Source: Glandiceps talaboti (taxonomy: Eukaryota; Hemichordata; Enteropneusta; Spengelidae). From it: 64,000 nucleotides of DNA. Where the stretch lies: positions 3,517,501 through 3,581,500 of the forward strand of contig NC_135556.1 of the NCBI RefSeq assembly GCF_964340395.1, given 5' to 3'. Position numbers and translations under genes: made by a program. The notes below the pieces were generated by a model. It was not told the origin of the DNA and ran no database searches. It saw only the letters and a list, made by a program, of their open reading frames with translations. This document shows, piece after piece, positions 34,412 to 43,713 of the stretch (position 1 is its first letter; every line of letters begins with the position of its first letter).

Positions 34412-35420
34412 CATTTCAGTATATTATCTCGCATTCGTCACTATGTCCCTAGATCTACACTAATTCTTCTTTATAATGCAACAATTCTACCTCATCTTAG
34501 CTACTGTATAGAGATCTCTGGCAACACCTATACTTCTCACCTTGAACCTATCCTTAGATTACAAAAGAGAATTGTTCGCCTCATTACCTTCTCCGATTTC
34601 TGCGCTCACTCTAATCCACTTTTCCACCAACTAAAAATTCTTGACATAAATAAACTATGTAAATTTTTAACTTGTACATTCGTCTTTGACCTAAAACATA
34701 ATCGTTACTCCCATGACATCACAAAATTTTTCCAACCGCTTCTGCATGATTATCCCACCCGTCAAGTCCTTGCAGGAAATGTTTGTATCCCAAAACATAA
34801 TCTCACACTCACACAGAACCAAATTACATTTGCTGCTGCAAAGCACTGGAACTCACTCCCCTCCTCAATCAAACAGATAACATCAAGACAAGTATTTAAA
34901 AAGGAGTTAAAACAAAACCTCCTCAATTCTATGGCTGATTGATTGATTTAGTTTTTCTACCTTTGTATTTTGCCAATTTTCATTTTGTTCAATAGGTATT
35001 CCAGTTATAAGTGTTGTACTGTTTTTTTGTTGTTGTTTTTTTTTTGTTTGTTTGTTTGGTTTTGTTTTTTTGTTTTTTTGTTTTTTTTGTTTTTTTAACT
35101 CTTCCCCATTCCTAGATTATTGTTTTCTTTGTTGCTTTGTTTTCCTATCAAATTGTATTTTTTTGGAGTTATTTCTTTATGTATGAGGTAATAGAGTATG
35201 CACTTATTTTGTTCTACATGTATATCATTTTTGCAACTCTACATATCTTCATTGTATAAAATGATTTATTTCATATAATTTGTTTGGGCCATGAAGGAAG
35301 ATTAGTTCTGCTGAACTATATTTCATGGTCCCCACCAATTATACTTAGTTAGATTTATGAAATGTAAATACTTATTATTATGGTGAAAATAAATTATTAT
35401 TATTATATTATTATTATAGT
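34412..35420 (+). mobile_element. 5'-truncated LINE (CR1/L2-like), ORF2 C-terminus, 3' UTR and ATT tail
   Basis: An open frame without ATG ends at TGA 34,940-34,942. It reads SRIRHYVPRSTLILLYNATI, LPHLSYCIEISGNTY, LQKRIVRLITFSD, AAAKHWNSLPSSI. These are the post-RT signatures of CR1/L2-type elements (LPHLSYC; QKR..R.I; WNSLP.SI). The 3' UTR ends in 'aataaattattattattat' (35,388-35,420), the short-repeat tail expected for this group. The RT core is missing, as usual for truncated insertions. Confidence 0.8.
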
Positions 35421-35441
35421 AGTTGTTGTTGATGGAGTATT

Positions 35442-35632
35442 TGGTGATATTATAGATTAGTCTTCAGTATCTGTTGTTATTATAGATTAGTCTCCAGTAT
35501 CTGGTGATATTATAGATTAGTCTTCAGTATCTGTTGTTATTATAGATTAGTCTCCAGTATCTGGTGATATTATAGATTAGTCTCCAGTATCTGGTGATAT
35601 TATAGATTAGTCTTCAGTATCTGTTGTTATTT
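35442..35632. repeat. 30-bp tandem repeat, about 6 copies
   Basis: The unit gatattatagattagtctcc plus agtatctggt alternates with a variant (ttattatagattagtcttc, agtatctgttg), giving a 60-bp pattern. It lies between the LINE tail and the DNA transposon. Confidence 0.9.
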
Positions 35633-35960
35633 CTGATGGTGGCCATTTTTCACGTTGATATCTATTAACTATTCACTACTTTTGGTGAATTACGAACATA
35701 TTTCATTCAGAAATCAGAACTTCTGACACCATGTTATATTCAGTAATGCTCAGGACGTGTTATTCATGGTTCCACTCCTGTCAATCAAACAGAACTCTTA
35801 GCCAATCACAACTCAGCAAAGTCACGCCTGCTTACAGCCGCCATTTTGTCCCACATTGATCGACACTACATGTACTAGTGAATGTACGACACGTACGTGA
35901 TTGAGCTGCAGTATTGCCATTCCAGATTGTAACCGTGTTTTTGCGACAGTTCAAACGAAA

Positions 35961-36158
35961 ATGGTGAAACGATGTGCTTGGGGTACGTGCAAATCAGATG
36001 AGCGGTATCTGGGTACCAAACCTACTATCCACTTTGTACCATTCCCCAAACCAAAAACGCAACTAGAAAAATGTCTACGGTGGATAAAGGCGTGTGGCAG
36101 ACCACACTACCAACTAAATACCGACAAAATCAATAAACACAAGTATGTCTGTTCTAAG
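35961..36158 (+). CDS. Transposase exon 1: THAP finger, first part
   Basis: MVKRCAWGTC opens the C2CH finger and the exon ends KYVCSK just before the final His. The P-F-P and Trp of the THAP core (VPFPKP; LRWIKAC) are present. Donor AAG|GTGAGA. Confidence 0.88.
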
Positions 36159-39100
36159 GTGAGAATTATATATCTATACAAATTTATAAATGGTTAAAAT
36201 TAACTGTTACAGTGTTCTAATTTTGCATTTTTCGCCTCGTGCAAGATTGTTTGTACTGAACTTCTGAAGCTGAGCGATCGTTTGCAAAAATCGAACCATG
36301 GCCTCGATCCAAAGGGCAATGTTGTCTGCTTGAACTATTCTTCTTTTTGGTTAACATTTAAGTTCCTGGTTCAAATTTATACTAACCCAGGGGTGTTTTC
36401 AGTAATTTAGACCCCTCAATCGACAGGTTACTCTAAAATTACTTGTCAAGATGTATGCGATGTGCCGTATTTATGGATTAATTAGAGAATATACTTCGTT
36501 CGTTGAATTAGATTCATCTTCATATTCAACTTACAGCTGTTTTTGTTTATTTTTAAAAACAGCACTTTCCGGGTTCTGATGGCCCAACTGATGTGTGTCC
36601 TGACCCGCTGCCAGCAGATGGCAGTTCATATACACCAACAAGACCACCACCGAAGCGAAAGGACAAGTGTGATGGTGATTTATCTATTGTGCAGCCGTCA
36701 AAGAGAAAATGTCTAGCGCACATATTCGACAATGATCCTGTGTAAGTGAATGTTTAAATTTTCGTTTAGTAGACAAGGTTTATGATGGTTCTGTTCAAGT
36801 CATTTGTAGTATATGTTTGTTTAAATGTTTCAATAAAAATAAATTACCAGTGTATTAATATTCAGTACAATACAAACAATATAGATGAGTGAGCTTGTAT
36901 TTTCCAATGTAGAGAAAACATACATTGTAATTTGTACATCGTCATTCATTGACTTTGTGTCATTTTATGTATAATGGACAATATATCTGATCTCTTCACT
37001 CCCCCCTCCCCATTCAATATGAATGCATATATGTAATATATACTATAAATCTTTTTTTTTTCATAGTGCATCCATACATCCGCCATTGGTTAGCAGCAGT
37101 GGCCTTGTTACAGAGAGAAATGTAGGAACTCAGACAGAATGTGCTTGTAAGTACCAATGTTATTAGTCTAGTTCAAGTATAGTATACAACAGAGTTGTGA
37201 TTACTACGATCATCTCCACTCACTACGTAATAGTCAAAGGTACCAACAAACCTGTTATCTGGCTAACCCGCCTGCTGGGCCAAGAGTAAACAGTGCATGT
37301 CAGTAGTAATCCATCACAAACAGACAGGCAGTTGTAATTAGTTACTTCCTTTAGACAATTGCTAATATCTACTGTGGAACTCTTCATAACGTTGTCATGT
37401 TTATATCAATACTGTTGGGGTAGCACAGATTTCTTTGCTAGAGTAATGACCTCTATACATAGTGAGTGGAGATGATTGTGGTAATCGTAAATATATTGTA
37501 TAGGAACTAGCCTTACAATGTTATTATATTGTGTATCAAACTGTACAATTTATAGCTCTCTTCTAAAAAAAACCATGGAGTTGAGCAGGTGTCCTCTTAT
37601 GTCAAATCTATTTCAAATTTCTGTACCACCATACATTGACAAAAAAACTTGTGTCATAAGATTTCTACCCAACCGTAAAATGTGTCAAAAGATAAACAGT
37701 ACTTTCTTTACTGACACAAGTAGCATTCTAGACATCTATCCACACACATCATTTTTGTAAACTTATTAATCAGAAACAATCACAATCAGTTTTATTATTC
37801 ATATATTTTATTGGAGCTGCATACAAGTATGCCTGGGACACATTACTGTTGTGAAAGTCACACTATTACATACTATTATTACATATTACTTTTTGCAAAG
37901 GTATGGTTTTGCATACTTTTGGAAAAATGCACAGAGCTTCTTCAACATCTCCTGCATGTACTCAACATCTGGCAATATTCGTTGAATAAAAACATCTATC
38001 TGTGTAAATACAACAAAATCACAAAATTCTGCTCCTGTTACCATCAACTGGCCCTGTACTTGAGCAAAATATGGATGGGTTCTTTTGAGCACTATTTCAC
38101 CATCAGGTCCTCGATGCAACATGAAATTTGGCACTTCATTCACTGCCTGGTCGATGGTAAGGTTTCTTGCACAGTATGGGCACTTACATTCCATAATTCC
38201 ACACTTTCCATGGTCGCATACTTTTCCATCTGGGGTCCCACCTAAAAAGCTAAATTCTGTATTTACAACAAGACCACAGTCATGGATATGTCTGCATGTG
38301 TGTACTTCAAGGTATTTTGATTTTGCTTTTGGCTCATTGCGTTTTCCATATTCTAATGAAGCAGCTGTGATCGATTTATGTTGGAACAAACTATTCAGAA
38401 ACTTTTCAGATGGAGCAGATTTCCTGTTTAAAATTCTACCAAAATTTGATGCTGTTAAACGACATGCTCGTGATTTAATCCAAGTTTCGTTGTTTGCTTG
38501 TCCCCTTGTCTCTATTTCAAGTGTCTCTGGGTCAATTTGAGAATGTTCTTTATTCAAGGTACGATACTCCTCTGGTAGCTTTATTGGTGCTGTTTTTGGG
38601 AGAGTTATTGGTCCACAACCCATACCATCAGATACTTTAGAGGTTTTCATGTTGTTCATCTGAAAGAAAGGGCAATGACAAGTTCATTATAGATTACAAA
38701 ATTAAATATTTGTGTGTTTTTATCTTACAGGGACATCACCTCTTGACCTACTTGTGCAAACTGCTGAAATGTCGAGATTAGAAAACAAACTGAAAGAAAA
38801 GGATGCCACCATAAAAAAACTTCAATCTGAGATAACAGAAAGGGACCTAAAAATCAAGAAACTTCAGCAGGATGTCACAAATAATTGTAAATTTGGTGTT
38901 GATTGTGTACTGAGAAATCAAAAGAAACTTAAGGGCCTTTTTAAATACTATACTGGAATTAGTTATGTTAGATTTTTAGCCTTGTTATCATTTCTTTTAC
39001 CAAATGATACTGTGTTATCTTACAAGAAAGTTAGGACAGATATAAAAAACCTACCAGGTAAAGATTGTCTCTTGTTATGTTTGTGTCGTTTACGGCATAA

Positions 39101-39830
39101 TTTTGGACTGCGAGACTTAGCAGTAAGGTTTGGTTTAGGACTACAGTCAGCTGGGGATGTCTTTAATACATGGATTGACCACATGTATTGGAAGTTAGGT
39201 CAAATTAGTATTTGGCCTCACAGGAGTATTATTATGAATAAAATGCCTGCAGATTTTAAAAGGGACTTTCCAAGAACTGTCATACTGATAGACTGTACTG
39301 AATTAAAGACACAACAACCCAGTGCGTTGGCCCTTAAAAGTCAGTTGTATAGTGATTATAAGTCAAGTACGACACTTAAGAGTTTAATAGGATGTGATCC
39401 GTGTGGATCATTACTATTTGTGTCTGAGTTATTTACAGGGAATATATCAGATGTACAAATATCTGAACAGAGTGGATTTTTAAAATTGTTGAAACAATTC
39501 CTAGATAATGGATATCTTAACCCAGGTGATGCTATCATGTCTGATAAAGGATTCACAATTCATAAAGAAATATCTGAACTTGGCTTGCAACTAAATATTC
39601 CTCCTTTTATATCATCGTCTTCTCAGATGTCAGTGGCAGATACACAGATTACAGAAAAAATAGCAAAACACAGAATCCATATTGAACGCCTCATTGCTAA
39701 GATAAAGACTTTTAAAATTGTTTCAGACATTATACAAGCCACTCTTTTTGAGAAGATCAACAGTATTTGGTCAGTGTGTTGTTATCTGACTCTATTTCAA
39801 GATGTCTTTGTGAAAGAGAAAACACAATAA
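35961..39830 (+). CDS. THAP-finger DDE transposase, four exons, 518 aa
   Basis: Exons 35961-36158, 36563-36741, 37067-37146, 38731-39830; all junctions GT-AG and in phase. THAP finger at residues 1-80: Cys5, Cys10, and Cys64-x2-His67, where the last His comes from exon 2, confirming the splice. Then a basic Pro/Lys-rich linker, a coiled coil (about 164-203), a helix-turn-helix region (about 231-286) and a DDE_Tnp_4-like catalytic domain. Its acidic triad is Asp340 (ILIDCTE), Asp424 (MSDKGF) and Glu471 (HIERLIAKIK). The THAP finger would bind the element ends; the DDE domain cuts and joins DNA in the nucleus. No stop or frameshift is seen. The stop codon lies inside AATAAA. Confidence 0.88.
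36563..36741 (+). CDS. Transposase exon 2: THAP His and basic linker
   Basis: Begins HFPGSDGPTD, completing C-x2-H-F of the finger, then a Pro/Arg/Lys-rich linker with likely nuclear localisation stretches (PPPKRKDK, PSKRKC). Donor CTGT|GTAAGT. Confidence 0.85.
37067..37146 (+). CDS. Transposase exon 3: linker
   Basis: An 80-nt exon encoding ASIHPPLVSSSGLVTERNVG plus TQTECA. Strong acceptor (ttttttttttcatag) and donor (CTT|GTAAGT). The 'GTQTE' word is common in linkers of THAP/HARBI-like transposases. Confidence 0.75.
37199..37486. mobile_element. Candidate MITE nested in transposase intron 3
   Basis: The left end gattactacgatcatctcca and the inverse of the right end gattaccacaatcatctcca match with two differences. 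Similarity continues through ctcactacgta / ctcactatgta, giving about 30-bp terminal inverted repeats around 288 bp. No clear target duplication is seen. Confidence 0.55.
37886..38659 (-). CDS. Nuclease exon 4: YqaJ domain
   Basis: 257 codons beginning MNNMKTSKVSDG, spliced from ttctttcag. Contains all catalytic residues. TTTATT at 37,807-37,812 and 37,791-37,796 gives AATAAA on the minus strand 75-95 nt after the stop. It lies wholly inside intron 3 of the transposase. Confidence 0.88.
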   Translation of the reverse strand: MNNMKTSKVSDGMGCGPITLPKTAPIKLPEEYRTLNKEHSQIDPETLEIETRGQANNETWIKSRACRLTASNFGRILNRKSAPSEKFLNSLFQHKSITAASLEYGKRNEPKAKSKYLEVHTCRHIHDCGLVVNTEFSFLGGTPDGKVCDHGKCGIMECKCPYCARNLTIDQAVNEVPNFMLHRGPDGEIVLKRTHPYFAQVQGQLMVTGAEFCDFVVFTQIDVFIQRILPDVEYMQEMLKKLCAFFQKYAKPYLCKK

Positions 39831-41538
39831 ACAAATAACTGGCAGGACTACTATATACACTCTGTTAATTTGTGGTGTCTTTTATTTACATATCACATCA
39901 CATATTAAAATATATCCATCAAAGAGTTGTTGATTATTTCACATACCTGATAGGATAACATAGATCCCAGCTGCACTTCCCCAAAAGATGTATCTGTTGT
40001 TGGTACATCATCTGATAGAGTATATGCCAAGGGTGTTCCTTTCAGATTCTGTAATATGCCTATGTCAGTTGAAGTTACTTTTGGTAACCTGAAACATTTG
40101 CAAAACACAATTATAAGAGTTAATTACCTGAGTATTTAATCTGATAATACACATCCTCTTGAAGAAACCCACAAAATGTTTCTGTGTACTTGGCATCAAA
40201 TTATGTATTTGCTGCACAAGTGTGTGGTGTGATTCAACTAGTATTTGCTGTGTTTAAACCAGACTGATACTATAGCATATTGTAAGACTTGTGGCTAGCA
40301 AAATGGCTATGACACACACATATATATGACAAATTTTAATAAATCATCCAATATTGACATATCCTTTCTAAAGAGATGCCCTCAGAAATGAAATCAAAAC
40401 ATTTTAACTTTTCCCAAGTATACAAAAGTTTGCAACATGAAAATGTAATGACAAAATCAAACCATAAATCATGATGGTGTACTGTTTCTTACTTCTTATT
40501 ACTGTCAACCTGACAGACTATTGGTCTTCTCTTTCTTGTTTCAATGGTTGGTCTTGCAACTACAACATGATTTATTGGGACTGGTTTTATCTTTGGTCCC
40601 CTTGGAACATGCCACTGTTGTGGAATGCTGGTACAGCTCAGCTGTGCTGGTACATTAGTGAAGTTGTGTAGCTTCAATCCTTGTAGTGACTTTATCAAAC
40701 CGATGACATGTGAACAGTGGCCACTTAACCTGAAATGAAAATAAACAGCAGTCAGTGTTCAGTTGTTAACAAAATGTATAGACAGTATACAACGCAACGA
40801 CAAGGATCGTGCACGTACAGGATCTAAGTACGGTGGCAGGATGTTTCGGATACGGGTAGACATGCAGTATGGTCGAGGTACCAGTACTTACACATACAGT
40901 CTGACCCTCCATGAAAATATTGACTTCAACATACCGGAGTAATAATAAAATAATATCATGAAAAGTTTCCAACCAAAATCAACTCCTTTCATTAGTAGTT
41001 AGCGGAAACTAACTAACTATGATTCATGAATATGTCAGGCCAGGGCAAGATGAAAGTGATACGGAAGTTGCGTCTACGCAGTGTTTACACAACAGGCAAA
41101 CACAAAGTTCAAAGTTGAAGTACGTTTGTTCATATACTTTCCTACGTACCGTAGAGGCTTACGTAGTTCTTTTATGATAACAGCTACAAATAATACAATT
41201 TTAGCAATACTGGTGAATTGTTTAAACATTTAAAAAAATTAAACTTACCCTGCCTTACAAGAACAGTTGGCATTCGTCACTTTCCTCAGTACTCGTGAAA
41301 TGTCAACTTCAATTTTGTGCGGTGACTCGGACTTCCTCATTGATCGCCAGCAACGCGCCAACACTTTCAAATCATTACTAGCGTTATTTATCTTAATGTC
41401 ATGAACATAACCTTGAGTAAAATAATTGAGTCCTTTATCCTGTGCCTTTGTGGAAAGACTTGAAACTCCAGGGAGGTAGGCAATTGAGATATCGTCGGGT
41501 ACGCTCTGCAGACGATCTCCATACGAATTTGCCGCCAT
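37886..41538 (-). CDS. SWIM-finger / YqaJ-type nuclease of the transposon, four exons, 480 aa
   Basis: Exons 41249-41538, 40493-40729, 39947-40088, 37886-38659; GT-AG junctions, all in phase. A SWIM zinc finger spans the first splice: Cys92-x-Cys94-x7-Cys102-x-His104. The C-terminal domain is a YqaJ/lambda-exonuclease-like fold: SRACRLTASNFGRIL, Glu332 (YGKRNE), Asp367 (GGTPDG), Glu380-x-Lys382 (MECK) and the final FAQVQGQL helix. The family digests DNA from ends using two metal ions. Here it probably assists transposition or repair of the donor or target site in the nucleus, which is inference. The gene is interdigitated with the transposase: each gene's last exon lies within an intron of the other. 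Confidence 0.85.
38731..39830 (+). CDS. Transposase exon 4: coiled coil, HTH and DDE catalytic domain
   Basis: Starts in phase after ttatcttacag (WTSPLDLLVQTAEM). Carries the whole catalytic core with Asp340 encoded at 39,291. It lies inside the third intron of the opposite-strand nuclease gene. Confidence 0.9.
39947..40088 (-). CDS. Nuclease exon 3
   Basis: 142 nt encoding LPKVTSTDIGILQNLKGTPL through SMLSYQ. Acceptor gcaaatgtttcag, donor CAG|GTATGT, phase 2 in and 0 out. Its function is unknown; it links the finger and the nuclease. Confidence 0.78.
40493..40729 (-). CDS. Nuclease exon 2: second half of SWIM finger
   Basis: Acceptor ttttcatttcag, then LSGHCSHVIGLI with C-x-H. The rest is a linker with TRKRRPIV. 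The donor is AAGAA|GTAAGA; choosing it avoids the stop a few bases later and keeps phase with exon 3. Confidence 0.78.
41249..41538 (-). CDS. Nuclease exon 1: N-terminus and first half of SWIM finger
   Basis: ATG at 41,536-41,538 in good context (aacatgg), reading MAANSYGDRLQSV. Ends NANCSCKA, giving the C-x-C pair. Donor GCAGG|GTAAGT. Confidence 0.82.
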
Positions 41539-41639
41539 GTTTTATTATCAGAACAATGTCCCACAAACTCAAAGCTTGTGGGGCGTAGCAACAGTAACCA
41601 TGGTGGGCGGGGCTTATTACGTAATGTGGAACCATGATA

Positions 41640-42552
41640 TCAACTATATTAACTTTATTTACCAACTGTTGACATATGCATAATGATGGTAATGATGTCA
41701 TCGTCATAGTGATCTCGTGTATTATTGGTTCGATATTACTGAATAGATCATAACACCCTTCAAGAGATTAAGGCATACACAAACACATTCTCACGGCAGT
41801 CGATATTAAATATATGCAAAGCAGCAAGAAATTTTGCAAATCTACTTGGTGAACTTCTAATCCTGGGGTGAAGGTTCCAATCATGACCAAAATATTCCGC
41901 CGCCCCCCCCCCCCAACCACTTTTAAGCTTAAGGCACCCATCGCATTGGCAATTTTTGTGTGTGCTCCCAATCCATTACACTGTACAGTAATATACGCTT
42001 ATGATTTACTGAACTTCGCTCGACCAATATAACCAATATCCAATTTGATCAATAATACCAATACATTACGATATATAGTCTCACTCAAAAAAGGAGAGTT
42101 GTAATGATATGATCTATACATTAACATCTAATGAATAGTACATGAGATCATTCTGACAATGACGTCATCACCATATGCATATATCAACATTGGGTAAATA
42201 AAGCTATAGTACAACACGACGTCCTGCGCCTCACTCAATATAACAAAGGGTATTGAAGACAGAATGGAAGTATTCTATGGTTTTCAATTATGTGTATAGT
42301 GAAATTGTATACCTCTAAATGGCTTCCAACATGTCTTCATGTCCAAAACTAATACTCAACGGTACCCTACCCACTAGCAATCATGGTGATGCTGTTTCTC
42401 CTCCAAATCAAATTGAAATGGAAAGCCCTGCTGGCTAAGTATCTCCGGGTTAATGTTAATACAGCCTAATGTGAGATATCGTCCTTGCAAAGCTCAGTTG
42501 TAAAGAAATGTTATTACATATGGACACAGAAATTGTATATCACCAGAATATG

Positions 42553-42609
<57 letters not shown>

Positions 42610-42710
42610 TACATACATACATACATACATACATACATACATACATACATACATGCATACATACATACATACATACATACATACATACATACATACATAC
42701 ATACATACAT

Positions 42711-42741
<31 letters not shown>

Positions 42742-43140
42742 GTCACGCTACACTACCTATATCACCAATTAACATCATAATAGTTCGGCTGTCCAAAAAG
42801 CACGTTCACCGTGACGTCAATAATTTAAAAACAGATAACATAGTGTATCATGGGTACCATGGAACAATAAAGCTGAGATTATGGATATGTATGATCGAAT
42901 AACAAAAACATGAATAAAGAAATAAAAAACATTACTACTGTACTGTATGTGACACAATTATTGAAGTGTTCGATGTATTATTACGTACATGCGTACTCGT
43001 AAACCACAGGCACACAATCACATCGCTGATTGGTCAGTGATCTCCCACATGACTCACCCGCTCGTGCGTAGGTGCATGAGCTACACAGACGACAACTTCC
43101 ACAGGCTAGTCATCGACGTGATTGTGTGACTTGACTTGAG
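41640..43140. other. Intergenic with (GACA)n-(CATA)n-(GACA)n tract
   Basis: The compound microsatellite spans 42,553-42,740. A C homopolymer patch is at 41,902-41,914. No gene is seen; the 3' part would hold the promoter of the SLC16-like gene, including 'tgattggtcagtgatc' near 43,028 (inverted CCAAT). Confidence 0.5.
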
Positions 43141-43154
43141 AAGTTAAGGGTGAA

Positions 43155-43218
43155 ATGTCACCAACCGTGTTTCGTTCGTTTTCTATGACAGCCGTACGGA
43201 AAAAGTCTCCAAAATTGG
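43155..43218 (+). other. Possible 5'-UTR exon of the SLC16-like gene
   Basis: A GT-AG intron can be drawn from AATTG|GGTAAATA near 43,218 to ttttacacacag at 43,414, placing the start-codon exon downstream. The segment contains a short upstream ATG frame (MSPTVFRSF). Speculative; no transcript evidence. Confidence 0.3.
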
Positions 43219-43481
43219 GTAAATATTTTTTCTTGAAGTCACACATATGCATTACTCATAAATCTGCCACTACAATAAGAAAAAAATGTGTTTTTCAAAA
43301 TATTATTGACATTTTTGATATTTTAGATATTCACAATCTTAGCTTTATTGTGCCATATTTCCCATGAGTGTATCAAAGTAAACAATAACATTTTATCTTT
43401 CATTTTACACACAGATTATTTAGTATAAAATAACATACCAGTTGATATCTGATACGTGTACAACTTTGAGGCTTTCAAACA

Positions 43482-43713
43482 ATGGATGCTAAATCAAAAG
43501 CCGACGACACTATCTCATCTGTCCGAAACGACGCTCCAGATGGTGGTTGGGGCTGGTTCATCGTTCTAAGTGCTCATATTAGTGAAGCTTTTGTCGATGG
43601 TATGATTGCATCGACTGCTGTCTTACTGGTCAGAATGAAGACGTATTTCAATGAAGGAGCAGGGAGGATATCACTTATAGCATCGATTGGATTGTTTGTT
43701 TTCCACTGTTCGG
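43482..43713 (+). CDS. SLC16-like exon 1: N-terminus, TM1 and start of TM2
   Basis: ATG in caaacaatgg context. 77 codons include DAPDGGWGWFIVLSAHISEA and end FVFHCS with a phase 1 donor TCGG|GTAAAA. Confidence 0.9.

Larger units (their letters stand above)
35765..41636. mobile_element. Apparently complete ISL2EU-like DNA transposon (5,872 bp) with two genes
   Basis: Ends: catggttccac at 35,765-35,775 and its inverse gtggaaccatg at 41,626-41,636. The transposase starts 196 bp from the left end and the nuclease starts 98 bp from the right end, on opposite strands and pointing inward. Both frames are open over four spliced exons. The combination of a THAP finger, a Harbinger-related DDE transposase and a YqaJ nuclease is what I know of the ISL2EU group within the PIF/Harbinger-ISL2EU-Spy superfamily. 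A 2-bp target duplication (ta) is possible but not certain, because the left end has one extra t. Intact motifs suggest recent activity. Confidence 0.8.

Noticed and set aside
37811-38540. Plus-strand frames opposite the YqaJ exon
   Set aside because: Shadows of the minus-strand nuclease; no family motif.
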